Shown: one piece after another, positions 29,401 through 37,939 of the stretch
Position numbering within the stretch: the first letter of the stretch is position 1
How the letters are laid out: each line of letters starts with the position of its first letter
Assembly: GCA_013791885.1 (NCBI GenBank)
Contig: VMSZ01000056.1
Location: forward strand, 23,995-87,994
Source: Sulfurimonas sp.
GTDB lineage: Bacteria > Campylobacterota > Campylobacteria > Campylobacterales > Sulfurimonadaceae
Length of the DNA: 64,000 bases
Direction of reading: 5' to 3'
Notes under the pieces: model-generated
Databases searched by the model: none
What the model was told of the DNA's origin: nothing
What the model saw: only the letters and a program-made list of their open reading frames with translations
Program-made: the position numbers and the translations under genes

Positions 29401-30357
29401 ATGAGTGAAATGAAAAAAATAAAAAACTTAAAAGAGTTTTCTACATCAGCTGACCGTTTTGAAGGTGCGAACCTTCTTTGCCCTGGTTGTGCGCACTCTA
29501 TTATCGTTCGCGAGGTTTTAAACGCTACGAATGATGATTTAGTACTTTCAGCGTCAACTGGTTGTCTCGAAGTTTGTACTGCGGTTTATCCGTATACTTC
29601 TTGGGATGCTTCTTGGATTCATATCGGCTTTGAAAATGGTTCAACTGCTGTTGCTGGTGCAGAATCTATGTATAAAGCCCTTAAAACTAAAGGTCGCCTA
29701 AAGCAGCCAGATCGTAATCCTAAGTTTGTATCTTTTGCGGGTGACGGTGCTTCTTACGACATCGGTTTCCAATGGATTTCTGGTTGTATGGAACGTGGTC
29801 ATAATATTATGCACGTTGTTCTTGACAATGAAGTATATGCAAATACGGGTGGACAACGTTCATCTTCAACACCAATCGGTGGTAGTAACACTACAACACC
29901 GGCTGGACGTGTATCTTACGGTGAGAAGAAAACTAAAAAAGACATGGTATCTATCATGGCTTCTCATGGTATCCCGTATTCAGCTCAAGTTGCACCAAAT
30001 AAATGGAAAGACATGGTGAAGAAAATTCAACATGGTTTTTCAGTAGACGGACCGGTGTTTATTAATGCTGTTTCTCCATGTACTACCGAGTGGAAATTTG
30101 ACCCTAAAGACACTATGATGTTAACGGATCTTTCTACTGATTCATTAGTGTTTCCACTGTATGAAATCATTGACGGTCATGAGCTAAACATTACGTACAG
30201 ACCAAAAACAGTTGTTCCTGTTGAAGAGTACTTAGCTGCGCAAGGTCGTTTTAAACACCTATTTAAAGATGAGTACAAATACCTCATTAAAGAGTGGCAA
30301 GAACGTGTAGATGCGCAGTGGGCGTACTTAAACCGTCGCGAAGAAGCTCGCGTATAG
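29401..30357 (+). CDS. porB: Pyruvate/2-oxoacid oxidoreductase beta subunit
   Basis: CPGCAHSIIVREV, TPP motif GDGASYDIGFQWISGCMERGHNIMHVVLDNEVYANTGGQ. The ORF track extends upstream into porA. Confidence 0.93.
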   Translation: MSEMKKIKNLKEFSTSADRFEGANLLCPGCAHSIIVREVLNATNDDLVLSASTGCLEVCTAVYPYTSWDASWIHIGFENGSTAVAGAESMYKALKTKGRLKQPDRNPKFVSFAGDGASYDIGFQWISGCMERGHNIMHVVLDNEVYANTGGQRSSSTPIGGSNTTTPAGRVSYGEKKTKKDMVSIMASHGIPYSAQVAPNKWKDMVKKIQHGFSVDGPVFINAVSPCTTEWKFDPKDTMMLTDLSTDSLVFPLYEIIDGHELNITYRPKTVVPVEEYLAAQGRFKHLFKDEYKYLIKEWQERVDAQWAYLNRREEARV

Positions 30358-30550
30358 GCGAAACTTCTGCTTCGGCAAATCTTTCGCCCGAGAAGTAAAC
30401 GGCAGACATTATGTCTAGCCTTTTTACTCCTCAGGCAAAATCTTCACCAAATCAAAATTTTCTTTTTTTCTTTTTCAATCATTTAAATTTCATTTATTCT
30501 CATTTACAAAAATCGCATTATAATATTTCAGATACTTTGGAGGAGATGTT

Positions 30551-31123
30551 ATGCTTGATAAAGTTTTATTACGAATTGCCAAGAGTTCAATCTTAAGTCA
30601 GTTTGATTCTTCGTACAAAATAGACAGAGAGAAATTGATTCGTGACTTCCCATATTTGGCAAAAAATGGGGCTGCGTTTGTTACGCTTCATTATGATCAT
30701 AAGCTGCGAGGTTGCATCGGTTCTATCATTGCGCATCAAAGTTTACTCGGTGACATTATTGCCAATGCGCGTTCTGCTGCGTTTAGAGATCCAAGGTTCC
30801 AACCGCTTACTACTGATGAGTTTTCCTATCTAAATCTTGAAGTTTCAGTATTAAGCGAGCCGGAGCTTTTAGAATATGAAGATTATGCTGATTTACTCAC
30901 AAAGGTGAGACCAAAAGTCGATGGACTTATAGTGAAACACGGTGCGTACCAAGGCACATTTTTACCGCAAGTTTGGGAAGAGCTGCAAACGCCTCAAGAA
31001 TTTTTAGAACATTTGAGCTACAAAGCCGGCGCAAATCCCTCACTATATCAACAGCATCCCACAATTTACAGATACACAGTAGATGCAATAGAGGAGAAAT
31101 TCGATGAAATATTACCGTTATAA
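30551..31123 (+). CDS. amrA: AmmeMemoRadiSam system protein A (AMMECR1 family)
   Basis: KLRGCIGSI, ARSAAFRDPRFQPLTTDEF, LEVSVLSEPE motifs. Confidence 0.9.
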   Translation: MLDKVLLRIAKSSILSQFDSSYKIDREKLIRDFPYLAKNGAAFVTLHYDHKLRGCIGSIIAHQSLLGDIIANARSAAFRDPRFQPLTTDEFSYLNLEVSVLSEPELLEYEDYADLLTKVRPKVDGLIVKHGAYQGTFLPQVWEELQTPQEFLEHLSYKAGANPSLYQQHPTIYRYTVDAIEEKFDEILPL

Positions 31124-32093
31124 AGATGAACACTCCATAGTCTGCCTTTTGTGCAAGCATTACTGCACACTCAAAGAAGATAAAAGCGGGATTTGCGGCA
31201 TAAATTTTAATGAAAATGGAGAGCTTGTCAATAGAACTTACGCACATCCGAGTGCTGTACATATTGATCCCATAGAAAAAAAACCGCTCTACCATTTTCA
31301 ACCTTTTTCAAAGTCTTTTTCTTTAGGAACGGTCGGCTGTAATTTTCGCTGTCCATTCTGTCAAAACTACACTATTTCGCAAACGACAAACATAGACACG
31401 TCAGTCGTTTATATGCCCGAAGATATCGTGCGTTTGGCACTCGAACACAAAACACAGAGTATCAGTTACACCTACAATGAGCCGACAATTTGGTATCCGT
31501 ATGCAAAAGACATTGGAGTCCTTGCAAAAGAGCAGGGCCTTAAAAATGTTTTTGTCTCCAGCGGCTATGAGTCCCATGAAGTGCTTGAAGACATGAAGTC
31601 TTGGCTTGATGCGGCCAATATTGACCTCAAGAGTTTTTCTCATGACTACTACAAAAAAGTGCTCAAAACAAATTTGGACGGCGTTTTGGAGTCATTAATT
31701 GAGTTTGCTAAGAGCAATATTTGGCTGGAAATTACAACGCTTCTCATTCCGGGAGTTAACGACTCTGAAGAAGAAATTCACCAAATGGCTGCTTTTATTT
31801 CAAGTAAATTGGGACTTGAGATTCCGTGGCATTTCTCTGCGTTTCATCCCGATTATAAGATGTTGGACACACCAAGCACACCTTATGAAACGCTCCTAAA
31901 AGCCAGAGAAATTGCACATGGTTATGGCATAAAATATGTTTATCTTGGCAATGTAAGAACTGACAGTAACACCTACTGTCCAAAGTGTCAAGCGAAACTC
32001 GTTGATAGAAACAATTTCACCATCGGAGCACTTGATGTCAGAAGCGGCAGTTGTGAAGTTTGCGGAGAATCCATTAAAGGAGTTTGGTTATGA
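31104..32093 (+). CDS. amrS: AmmeMemoRadiSam system radical SAM enzyme
   Basis: CNFRCPFCQNY (CxxxCxxC), SYTYNEPTIWYPYA, N-terminal CLLCKHYCTLKEDKSGICGIN; overlaps both neighbours. Confidence 0.93.
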   Translation: MKYYRYKDEHSIVCLLCKHYCTLKEDKSGICGINFNENGELVNRTYAHPSAVHIDPIEKKPLYHFQPFSKSFSLGTVGCNFRCPFCQNYTISQTTNIDTSVVYMPEDIVRLALEHKTQSISYTYNEPTIWYPYAKDIGVLAKEQGLKNVFVSSGYESHEVLEDMKSWLDAANIDLKSFSHDYYKKVLKTNLDGVLESLIEFAKSNIWLEITTLLIPGVNDSEEEIHQMAAFISSKLGLEIPWHFSAFHPDYKMLDTPSTPYETLLKAREIAHGYGIKYVYLGNVRTDSNTYCPKCQAKLVDRNNFTIGALDVRSGSCEVCGESIKGVWL

Positions 32094-32878
32094 GACGGGA
32101 AATGAGTGTTGCAGGGAGTTTTTATCCGGCAAGAGCGAGTGAAATTGAGCGTTATTTTGAGCATTTTAGTAAAATTTATGATGAAAACTCTCAAATTCCA
32201 AAGACAAAAGCGAGGGCTTTAATTGTTCCTCATGCAGGGTATGTCTACTCCGGTTATACGGCAAATTGTGCTTATAGAGTTTTACAAAATTCGGGTGTAA
32301 AAAACATACTGGTTGTGGGGCCTTCTCACAGAATAGGTTTTTATGGTTCAAGTCTTGGGGATTACAAATATTATAAAACTCCTTTTGGCGAAATAGGGCA
32401 GAGTGAAAAAATTCATAAAATGCTGCAAGAACAATTTAACCTTCCTTTTATGCCCCAAGCACATGCGGAACACAGTACAGAGGTACAGTTTCCGTTTATT
32501 AAGCACTATCTCGGAGAGTGTGAGATTGTTGAACTTGTATACTCAAGCGAGAAAGCTGAAGCTATTTCAGAAATCATAGATTTCGTATTGGATCAAGAGG
32601 ATTGCGCAGTTGTGATTAGTACAGATTTGAGCCATTTTTATACTCTTAAAAACGCGAATGAATTAGACAATGTATGCCTAAACGCAATTGAAAATCTAGA
32701 TGTCGGTATGCTGGGAGAGGGATGTGAAGCCTGCGGTATGATAGGCGTAGAAGCAATGATACGCAGTGCTAAAAAACTGGGGCTTCATTCACATATATTG
32801 GACTATAGAACAAGTGCAGACAGCAGTGGCGATGAGAGTCGCGTTGTGGGATATGTCAGCGCATATTTTACAGAGTAA
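32090..32878 (+). CDS. amrB: AmmeMemoRadiSam system protein B (MEMO1 family)
   Basis: SVAGSFYPA, IVPHAGYVYSGYTA, VVGPSHRIGFYG, EHSTEVQFPF, STDLSHF. Confidence 0.92.
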   Translation: MRREMSVAGSFYPARASEIERYFEHFSKIYDENSQIPKTKARALIVPHAGYVYSGYTANCAYRVLQNSGVKNILVVGPSHRIGFYGSSLGDYKYYKTPFGEIGQSEKIHKMLQEQFNLPFMPQAHAEHSTEVQFPFIKHYLGECEIVELVYSSEKAEAISEIIDFVLDQEDCAVVISTDLSHFYTLKNANELDNVCLNAIENLDVGMLGEGCEACGMIGVEAMIRSAKKLGLHSHILDYRTSADSSGDESRVVGYVSAYFTE

Positions 32879-32963
32879 TTGTACTTAAGAATTTTTCATA
32901 AAAGTGCGTGTCAATCTTTATGATTCTAGAAAAACAAAGTTTTTCGTAGCTTTAGGGGGTTGT

Positions 32964-33006
32964 AGGGACATTTGTCCCTGCCATTTAAACGGACGAGTTC
33001 GTTTAA
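32964..33006. promoter_or_regulatory. Two consecutive hairpins upstream of luxS
   Basis: AGGGACA tt TGTCCCT (32964-32979) then TTAAACG gacgagtt CGTTTAA (32985-33006), no strong U-run. Confidence 0.5.
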
Positions 33007-33061
33007 GTGTGTAAAATGTTAAACACGATAAAATGCACCAAAATATATTAAGGAAATAACT

Positions 33062-33565
33062 ATGCCATTATTAGACTCTTTTACCGTTGACCATACAATC
33101 ATGCCGGCACCGGCAGTTCGCCGCGCTAAAGGGATGAAAACGCCATCGGGTGACGAAATTACTGTTTTTGATTTACGTTTTGTAAGACCAAATGAAGAGA
33201 TACTTTCTCAAGAGGGGATTCACACCTTGGAACACCTCTTTGCCGGGTTCATGCGAGACCATTTAAACTCAAAAGATACCGAAATTATCGATTTGTCGCC
33301 TATGGGTTGCCGCACAGGATTTTATATGAGTGTCATTGGAAATCCTAGTGAGCAGAAGGTCGTCGAAGCTTGGGAAGCTTCCATGAAAGATGTATTGAAT
33401 GTGCAATCTCAAAGCGATATTCCGGAATTAAACATTTACCAGTGCGGAACTTATAAAATGCACTCTCTTGAAGATGCAAAGCAGATAGCGTCAAATGTGC
33501 TCAGAAAAGATATAGACATCATGGACAACGAAGCATTAAAACTTGACATAAGCAAGGTGGACTAA
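33062..33565 (+). CDS. luxS: S-ribosylhomocysteine lyase
   Basis: [39 protein letters not shown]. Confidence 0.97.
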   Translation: MPLLDSFTVDHTIMPAPAVRRAKGMKTPSGDEITVFDLRFVRPNEEILSQEGIHTLEHLFAGFMRDHLNSKDTEIIDLSPMGCRTGFYMSVIGNPSEQKVVEAWEASMKDVLNVQSQSDIPELNIYQCGTYKMHSLEDAKQIASNVLRKDIDIMDNEALKLDISKVD

Positions 33566-33868
33566 ATGTATTTACTATTACCAATGGACAGCACGGATGT
33601 TCAAGAAGCAGAGCTTACAAAAGTTAGTGATGCTAAAGTATGGGCACAGGTTTTAGTTGAAGAGGGCGAGGTTGTAGAAATTCTTCACAGTGAAACTTAT
33701 GACGGTTTTGAAAACTGGTCTGAGGCTGTTATTCTTGTAGGAGAGTCTGAAAATATCATGCCTTTTATGGAGATGAACATGATGCCTCTTGTAGCACACA
33801 CACAAAGAAGCATTGACGATATCGTAGAAGCGTATCTCTTTAGAGAATTGCACGATTTCGCGTATTAG
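33566..33868 (+). CDS. Conserved hypothetical protein (100 aa)
   Basis: Abuts luxS with no gap; no family recognised. Confidence 0.7.
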   Translation: MYLLLPMDSTDVQEAELTKVSDAKVWAQVLVEEGEVVEILHSETYDGFENWSEAVILVGESENIMPFMEMNMMPLVAHTQRSIDDIVEAYLFRELHDFAY

Positions 33869-33878
33869 AAGGTGAACT

Positions 33879-34376
33879 TTGCCAGATTTAAAGCAGTTTT
33901 TAGAGCTATTTAATCCTCTTCCGGGGAATCACTACATTCAAGTAACAACTTGTACGGATGAGACTACTGATGCCTTGTATAAGCTTATGCAAAATGCAGG
34001 GGGAGAGTTGCGTTTGGCACTTTACACAGATACCTCTATTGAAGATATTCAAAGAAGGTATCCGGAGGCAAAAACACAGCAGATTAGAAACTTTGTCCAT
34101 CCGTTTCGAGCCTTACCGCGTGACAATGACTTGGTGATTTTGAAGGATGTTTTTCATCTCCACCAAAATAAGTCCGTAATATTAAAAACCGCATACACGA
34201 CATTGTCAAACGCAACAGAGTTGATAATAATGCAAGAAAAAGGAACTATGGATATAGAAGCGATGAAAGAACTTCTTGAAGAGTATGAATTTCGCAGCCC
34301 GAATTATATAGACGTTTTAGAGAATTATGATTTGATTACAGCAAGGAAAATGCATATGTGGGGTAATGGGCTTTAA
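33879..34376 (+). CDS. Conserved hypothetical protein (165 aa), TTG start
   Basis: Compact operon spacing between neighbours; no family recognised. Confidence 0.65.
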   Translation: MPDLKQFLELFNPLPGNHYIQVTTCTDETTDALYKLMQNAGGELRLALYTDTSIEDIQRRYPEAKTQQIRNFVHPFRALPRDNDLVILKDVFHLHQNKSVILKTAYTTLSNATELIIMQEKGTMDIEAMKELLEEYEFRSPNYIDVLENYDLITARKMHMWGNGL

Positions 34377-35122
34377 TGTTTAATGACGAACTTCACACGA
34401 TGACGCTGAGTGAGGATGGAAGTTTTACGGCTTACTCAAAAGAGTATGAAGAGCACTATCATTCAACAAAAGACGGAGCGCTCAATGAGTCGCTTGTAAA
34501 GCATGTTATGCCCGCGTTTAGAGTCAAAAAAAATCAAGAAGAACTGCATATTTTAGATATTTGCTATGGTCTTGGGTTTAACACGCTTGCAACCCTGCTT
34601 CACCATAGACAAAACGCAATGACGAACAAGCTTTTCATCTATTCTCCGGAACTTGACGGTTCTCTTATAAAGTCTTTGAAAAATTTTACCTATCCGGCAG
34701 AGTTTGAAGAGTTTAGGGGGATGATTAATAAACTCTCCCAAGATGGCGTTTGGGATGATGGGCAGTTTCATATAGAGATTTTTATAGGCGATGCGAGAGA
34801 GTATGTCAGACAATTTGACAATAAATTTGACATCGTTTATCAGGATGCGTTTTCTCCAAAAGCAAACCCTATGCTTTGGACGCGAGAGTATTTTAGCGAC
34901 ATAAAAAACGCAATGAAGAACGATGGCATTTTAACAACGTACTCTATCTCTTTACCGACAAGATTGGCTCTGCATGAAAACGGATTTCAAATTTATCTTA
35001 ACCGTGGCGAAGGCTACAGAGATGCGACCATAGCTGCGTTTACAGGCTTGGAATATTTCGAAAGGGTAGATATGGCGCACAAAATAGCCTGTAACCCAAA
35101 CGCAGTGTCACTCAGAGACTAG
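34376..35122 (+). CDS. MnmC-like tRNA-modification methyltransferase (methyltransferase domain only)
   Basis: LHILDICYGLGFNTLATL, FDIVYQDAFSPKANPMLWTREYFSDI, typical MnmD/MnmC1 motifs. Confidence 0.85.
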   Translation: MFNDELHTMTLSEDGSFTAYSKEYEEHYHSTKDGALNESLVKHVMPAFRVKKNQEELHILDICYGLGFNTLATLLHHRQNAMTNKLFIYSPELDGSLIKSLKNFTYPAEFEEFRGMINKLSQDGVWDDGQFHIEIFIGDAREYVRQFDNKFDIVYQDAFSPKANPMLWTREYFSDIKNAMKNDGILTTYSISLPTRLALHENGFQIYLNRGEGYRDATIAAFTGLEYFERVDMAHKIACNPNAVSLRD

Positions 35123-36909
35123 TTGTTAATCACCTCTAAAAATACTTCACCGTACTGCTCGTATTTTTTCTCACCAACCCCGTTGACTTCAAGCATACTT
35201 ATTTTGTCATGAGGTTTGAGTGAGGCCAAATGTTTGAGTGTTTTGTCTGAGAAAATAATGTAGGCAGGCACTCCAAGTTCCAAGGCAAGTTCACTGCGTT
35301 TTTCTCGCAGTTGAGAAAACAACTCTTCATCATAATCAAAATCTTCTGCGAGTTTGACCCTTTTTTCTTTGGTGTTAATTTCAAGTCGTGAGGATTTAAT
35401 GTCAACACTTTTTTGAGACTTTAAAATCTCAACGGCGCTTGGTGCGAGTTGCAGTACGCTATACTCTCCCATAGTAATTATTTTAAGTTCAACAAGCCTC
35501 TCTAAAATGACAAACCACTCTTTTTTGCTGATGTAGCTGCCAATGTTGTAGACCGACAACTCGTTGGCTTTATTGCTTAAAAGTTTTTGCTCTTTGGAAC
35601 CTCGTAAAATATCTATAATATAATTTTTTCCAAAACTCTGCTGCGTTTTATAGATGGCACTTAGAGCCATTTGCGCCTCTTTTGTGATATCTTTTCTTGC
35701 ATCATCAGAGTTAAGGCAGTTCTCGCACTGTGTTTTACACTCATCTAAATTATCGTCAAAGTAGTTCGCAAGTTGGACATGAAAACAGAGCTCGCTCGTA
35801 GCAAACTTATAGATGCCGTCTATTTTTTTATCTAAATGTTCTTTGTACTCAGGATTTGTAATGTCGTTTAAAAACATTTTTTGCTGCAAAATATCTGCTG
35901 AGTTAAAAAGCAAAAGTGTTTCGCTCTCTTCTCCGTCACGTCCGGCACGGCCTATTTCCTGATAATAGTTTTCCAAAGATTTCGGCAGAGACATATGTGC
36001 CACAAAACGGATGTCGCTTTTGTCAATTCCCATCCCAAACGCAATGGTGGCAACCATGATATTGACTTTGTCATTGACAAATATTTTGAAGTTTTGCTCA
36101 CGGATGTGCTGTGGCAATCCTGCGTGATATACCAAAGAACTGTAGCCGCTCATGTTGAGGTGAGCACTGAGTTCTTCGGCTTTTTTTCTGGAACTTACAT
36201 AGATGATTCCACTCTCATTCTGGTGACGTTGGAGAAAGTTTTTAAGCTGTGCATATCCGTTTGAAAGACGTCTTTGCACGGAGACAAAGATGTTTTTACG
36301 AAATACTTTGCCTTTAAGAAGCAGAGGGTTTTCAAGTCTGAGTTCATGCAGGATGTCCTCGGTGACCAGATTTGTTGAGGTAGCCGTAAAGGCGCAGATA
36401 CTTGTGTTTGGAAAGTGGGCTTTTAAATTACCTAAAGCTCTGTAATCATCCCGAAACTCATGTCCCCAAGCCGAAATACAGTGCGCTTCATCAACAACAA
36501 AAAAGTTGATGTTAAGACTTTTAAGCAGCTCAAGCGTGGCATGGGTGTTGAGACGCTCTGGAGAGAGATACAAAAATTTTAGCACACCGTTTTTTGCGAG
36601 GTGAACAATTGTTTCACACTCATCCTGCGTTTGTGCACTTGAGAGCATCGCTGCGTTTATCTTCTGCGCTTGAAGTGCGGCAACCTGGTCTTGCATAAGC
36701 GCAATGAGCGGAGAAATAACGACACTGATTCCATCTTTTATGAGCGTCGGAAGTTGATAAACAAGAGATTTTCCTCCACCTGTTGGGAGTATCATAAGAA
36801 GGTCTCGATTTTTTAAGACGGCATCAACACCCTCTTCTTGAAACTCTCGAAAGCTATTGTGTCCAAAGACATCTTTGAGGACTTTATGTTTGATGGTTTC
36901 TGACCTTAT
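35119..36909 (-). CDS. recQ: RecQ-family ATP-dependent DNA helicase; conserved N-terminus extends past the tracked ATG but lacks ATG/GTG/TTG
   Basis: MILPTGGGKSLVYQLP, DEAHCISAWGHEFRDDY, YQEIGRAGRDG, HRDC-like C-terminus. Upstream in-frame sequence reads ..SETIKHKVLKDVFGHNSFREFQEEGVDAVLKNRDLL before the tracked Met. Confidence 0.85.
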   Translation of the reverse strand: MRSETIKHKVLKDVFGHNSFREFQEEGVDAVLKNRDLLMILPTGGGKSLVYQLPTLIKDGISVVISPLIALMQDQVAALQAQKINAAMLSSAQTQDECETIVHLAKNGVLKFLYLSPERLNTHATLELLKSLNINFFVVDEAHCISAWGHEFRDDYRALGNLKAHFPNTSICAFTATSTNLVTEDILHELRLENPLLLKGKVFRKNIFVSVQRRLSNGYAQLKNFLQRHQNESGIIYVSSRKKAEELSAHLNMSGYSSLVYHAGLPQHIREQNFKIFVNDKVNIMVATIAFGMGIDKSDIRFVAHMSLPKSLENYYQEIGRAGRDGEESETLLLFNSADILQQKMFLNDITNPEYKEHLDKKIDGIYKFATSELCFHVQLANYFDDNLDECKTQCENCLNSDDARKDITKEAQMALSAIYKTQQSFGKNYIIDILRGSKEQKLLSNKANELSVYNIGSYISKKEWFVILERLVELKIITMGEYSVLQLAPSAVEILKSQKSVDIKSSRLEINTKEKRVKLAEDFDYDEELFSQLREKRSELALELGVPAYIIFSDKTLKHLASLKPHDKISMLEVNGVGEKKYEQYGEVFLEVINN

Positions 36910-37169
36910 TGTTCTTTAAATTTTTTTTCGTTTTTCATCAGCCAGATGAAGACTTCAACTACACTTTGGTAAAGTTCTGAGGGAATTTGCGCGTCGACTT
37001 CCAGGTCTATAAGCGAGTTGACAAGCGCTTCATTGGCAAAGATTGGAACACCGAATTCTTCAGCTTTTTGGATGATTCTTTTTGCAAGTTCACCTTTACC
37101 GCTGGCAACAACAGTTGGAGCGGTTCCGCTTGTTTTATCATATTTGAGTGCGGCGGCTTTTTCGCTCAT
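36906..37169 (-). CDS. Stand-alone FlhB C-terminal-domain-like protein (FlhX-like)
   Basis: KAAALKYDKTSGTAPTVVASGKGELAKRIIQKAEEFGVPIFANEALVNSLIDLEVDAQIPSELYQSVVEVFIWL resembles the FlhB cytoplasmic C-domain. Confidence 0.8.
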   Translation of the reverse strand: MSEKAAALKYDKTSGTAPTVVASGKGELAKRIIQKAEEFGVPIFANEALVNSLIDLEVDAQIPSELYQSVVEVFIWLMKNEKKFKEQ

Positions 37170-37171
37170 GT

Positions 37172-37786
37172 TTAGTAGCGGGCAGAGATACTGTCCACAT
37201 CATCCCAGCTCAGAGGTGCGTTTTTCTGATGTGACAAAATATGTGAAACATAACGGGCGAACATATCGGTCTCAACGTTTACTTTAGAGCCTTTTTTATA
37301 GTTTTTAAAAAGTGTCTCTTTCATAGTATGTGGAATGATTGTAAGCCTAAACGCAGCTGCGTTTACGTCGTTTACAGTCAGACTGACACCGTCTATGGTA
37401 ATGGAGCCTTTTGGAACTATATAGGCCATATATTTTTGAGGAACTTCTATGAAAACATCGTAAGAGTTACCGTTGTTTTTTATCTCTTTGATAATGCCGA
37501 GCGTATCTACATGCCCTTGAACCACATGTCCTTCAAATCTGTCGCCCATCATCATGGCCGGTTCAATGTGTACTTCGTTTTTATAGTTTTCCATGGCAAG
37601 AAGTTTTTGGCTCTCAGGAGAGAGTTCAACACTGAACCCGTCGGGTAGAACTTTTACAACCGTCAGACATGCGCCGTTTATAGCAATAGAATCTCCAAGC
37701 TTAGCCTTATGTTTTGCGCGGATACTCAAAGTGCTTCCGGCCAAGCTTTTAACATGAGCAATTTCTCTAATTAGTCCTGTGAACAA
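37172..37786 (-). CDS. ribE: Riboflavin synthase alpha chain, probable TTG start at LFTGLI
   Basis: FTGLIREIAHV, GDSIAINGACLTV, GSITIDGVSLTVNDV. GGAG lies 5' of the TTG; the tracked extension to 37885 runs through repeat sequence. Confidence 0.9.
   Translation of the reverse strand: MFTGLIREIAHVKSLAGSTLSIRAKHKAKLGDSIAINGACLTVVKVLPDGFSVELSPESQKLLAMENYKNEVHIEPAMMMGDRFEGHVVQGHVDTLGIIKEIKNNGNSYDVFIEVPQKYMAYIVPKGSITIDGVSLTVNDVNAAAFRLTIIPHTMKETLFKNYKKGSKVNVETDMFARYVSHILSHQKNAPLSWDDVDSISARY
37348..37365. repeat. Perfect 18-bp palindrome TAAACGCAGCTGCGTTTA made of two head-to-head AAACGCAG motifs, inside ribE
   Basis: Direct reading of the sequence. Confidence 0.95.
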
Positions 37787-37804
37787 TTGTTCTCCTTTTT
37801 TCTC

Positions 37805-37819
37805 TGCCTCAAAGAGGCA
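37805..37819 (-). repeat. TGAAGCTTG-stem-CAGAGA family element, hairpin part (copy 3, minus strand)
   Basis: TGCCTC aaa GAGGCA; reverse complement reads TGAAGCTTGCCTCTTTGAGGCAGAGA. Confidence 0.7.
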
Positions 37820-37830
37820 AGCTTCACTCG

Positions 37831-37851
37831 TTCCCATCGTCCCGATGGGAA
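37831..37851. repeat. REP-like palindrome (copy A)
   Basis: CTCG-TTCCCATCG tcc CGATGGGAA-TGCA. Confidence 0.7.
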
Positions 37852-37896
37852 TGCATATAACTAAATCTATGTGGTAAATTCGCAATCACTATATTT

Positions 37897-37921
37897 ACGC
37901 TCCCACGCAGAGCATGGGAGC
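37897..37921. repeat. REP-like palindrome (copy B)
   Basis: ACGCTCCCACGCAGAGCATGGGAGC, identical 25-mer to 61542-61566. Confidence 0.85.
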
Positions 37922-37939
37922 GAGAAAAATTGTATCACA

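Noticed and set aside
29726-30019. 97-aa same-strand alternative-frame ORF inside porB
   Set aside because: Overlaps the conserved TPP-binding coding region; no independent support.
30357-30395. Possible H-type pseudoknot after porB (GGCGAAA, CTTCT, TTTCGCC, AGAAG interleaved)
   Set aside because: Arms are short and alternative pairings exist; most likely a terminator or degenerate repeat. Not enough to call a riboswitch or frameshift element.
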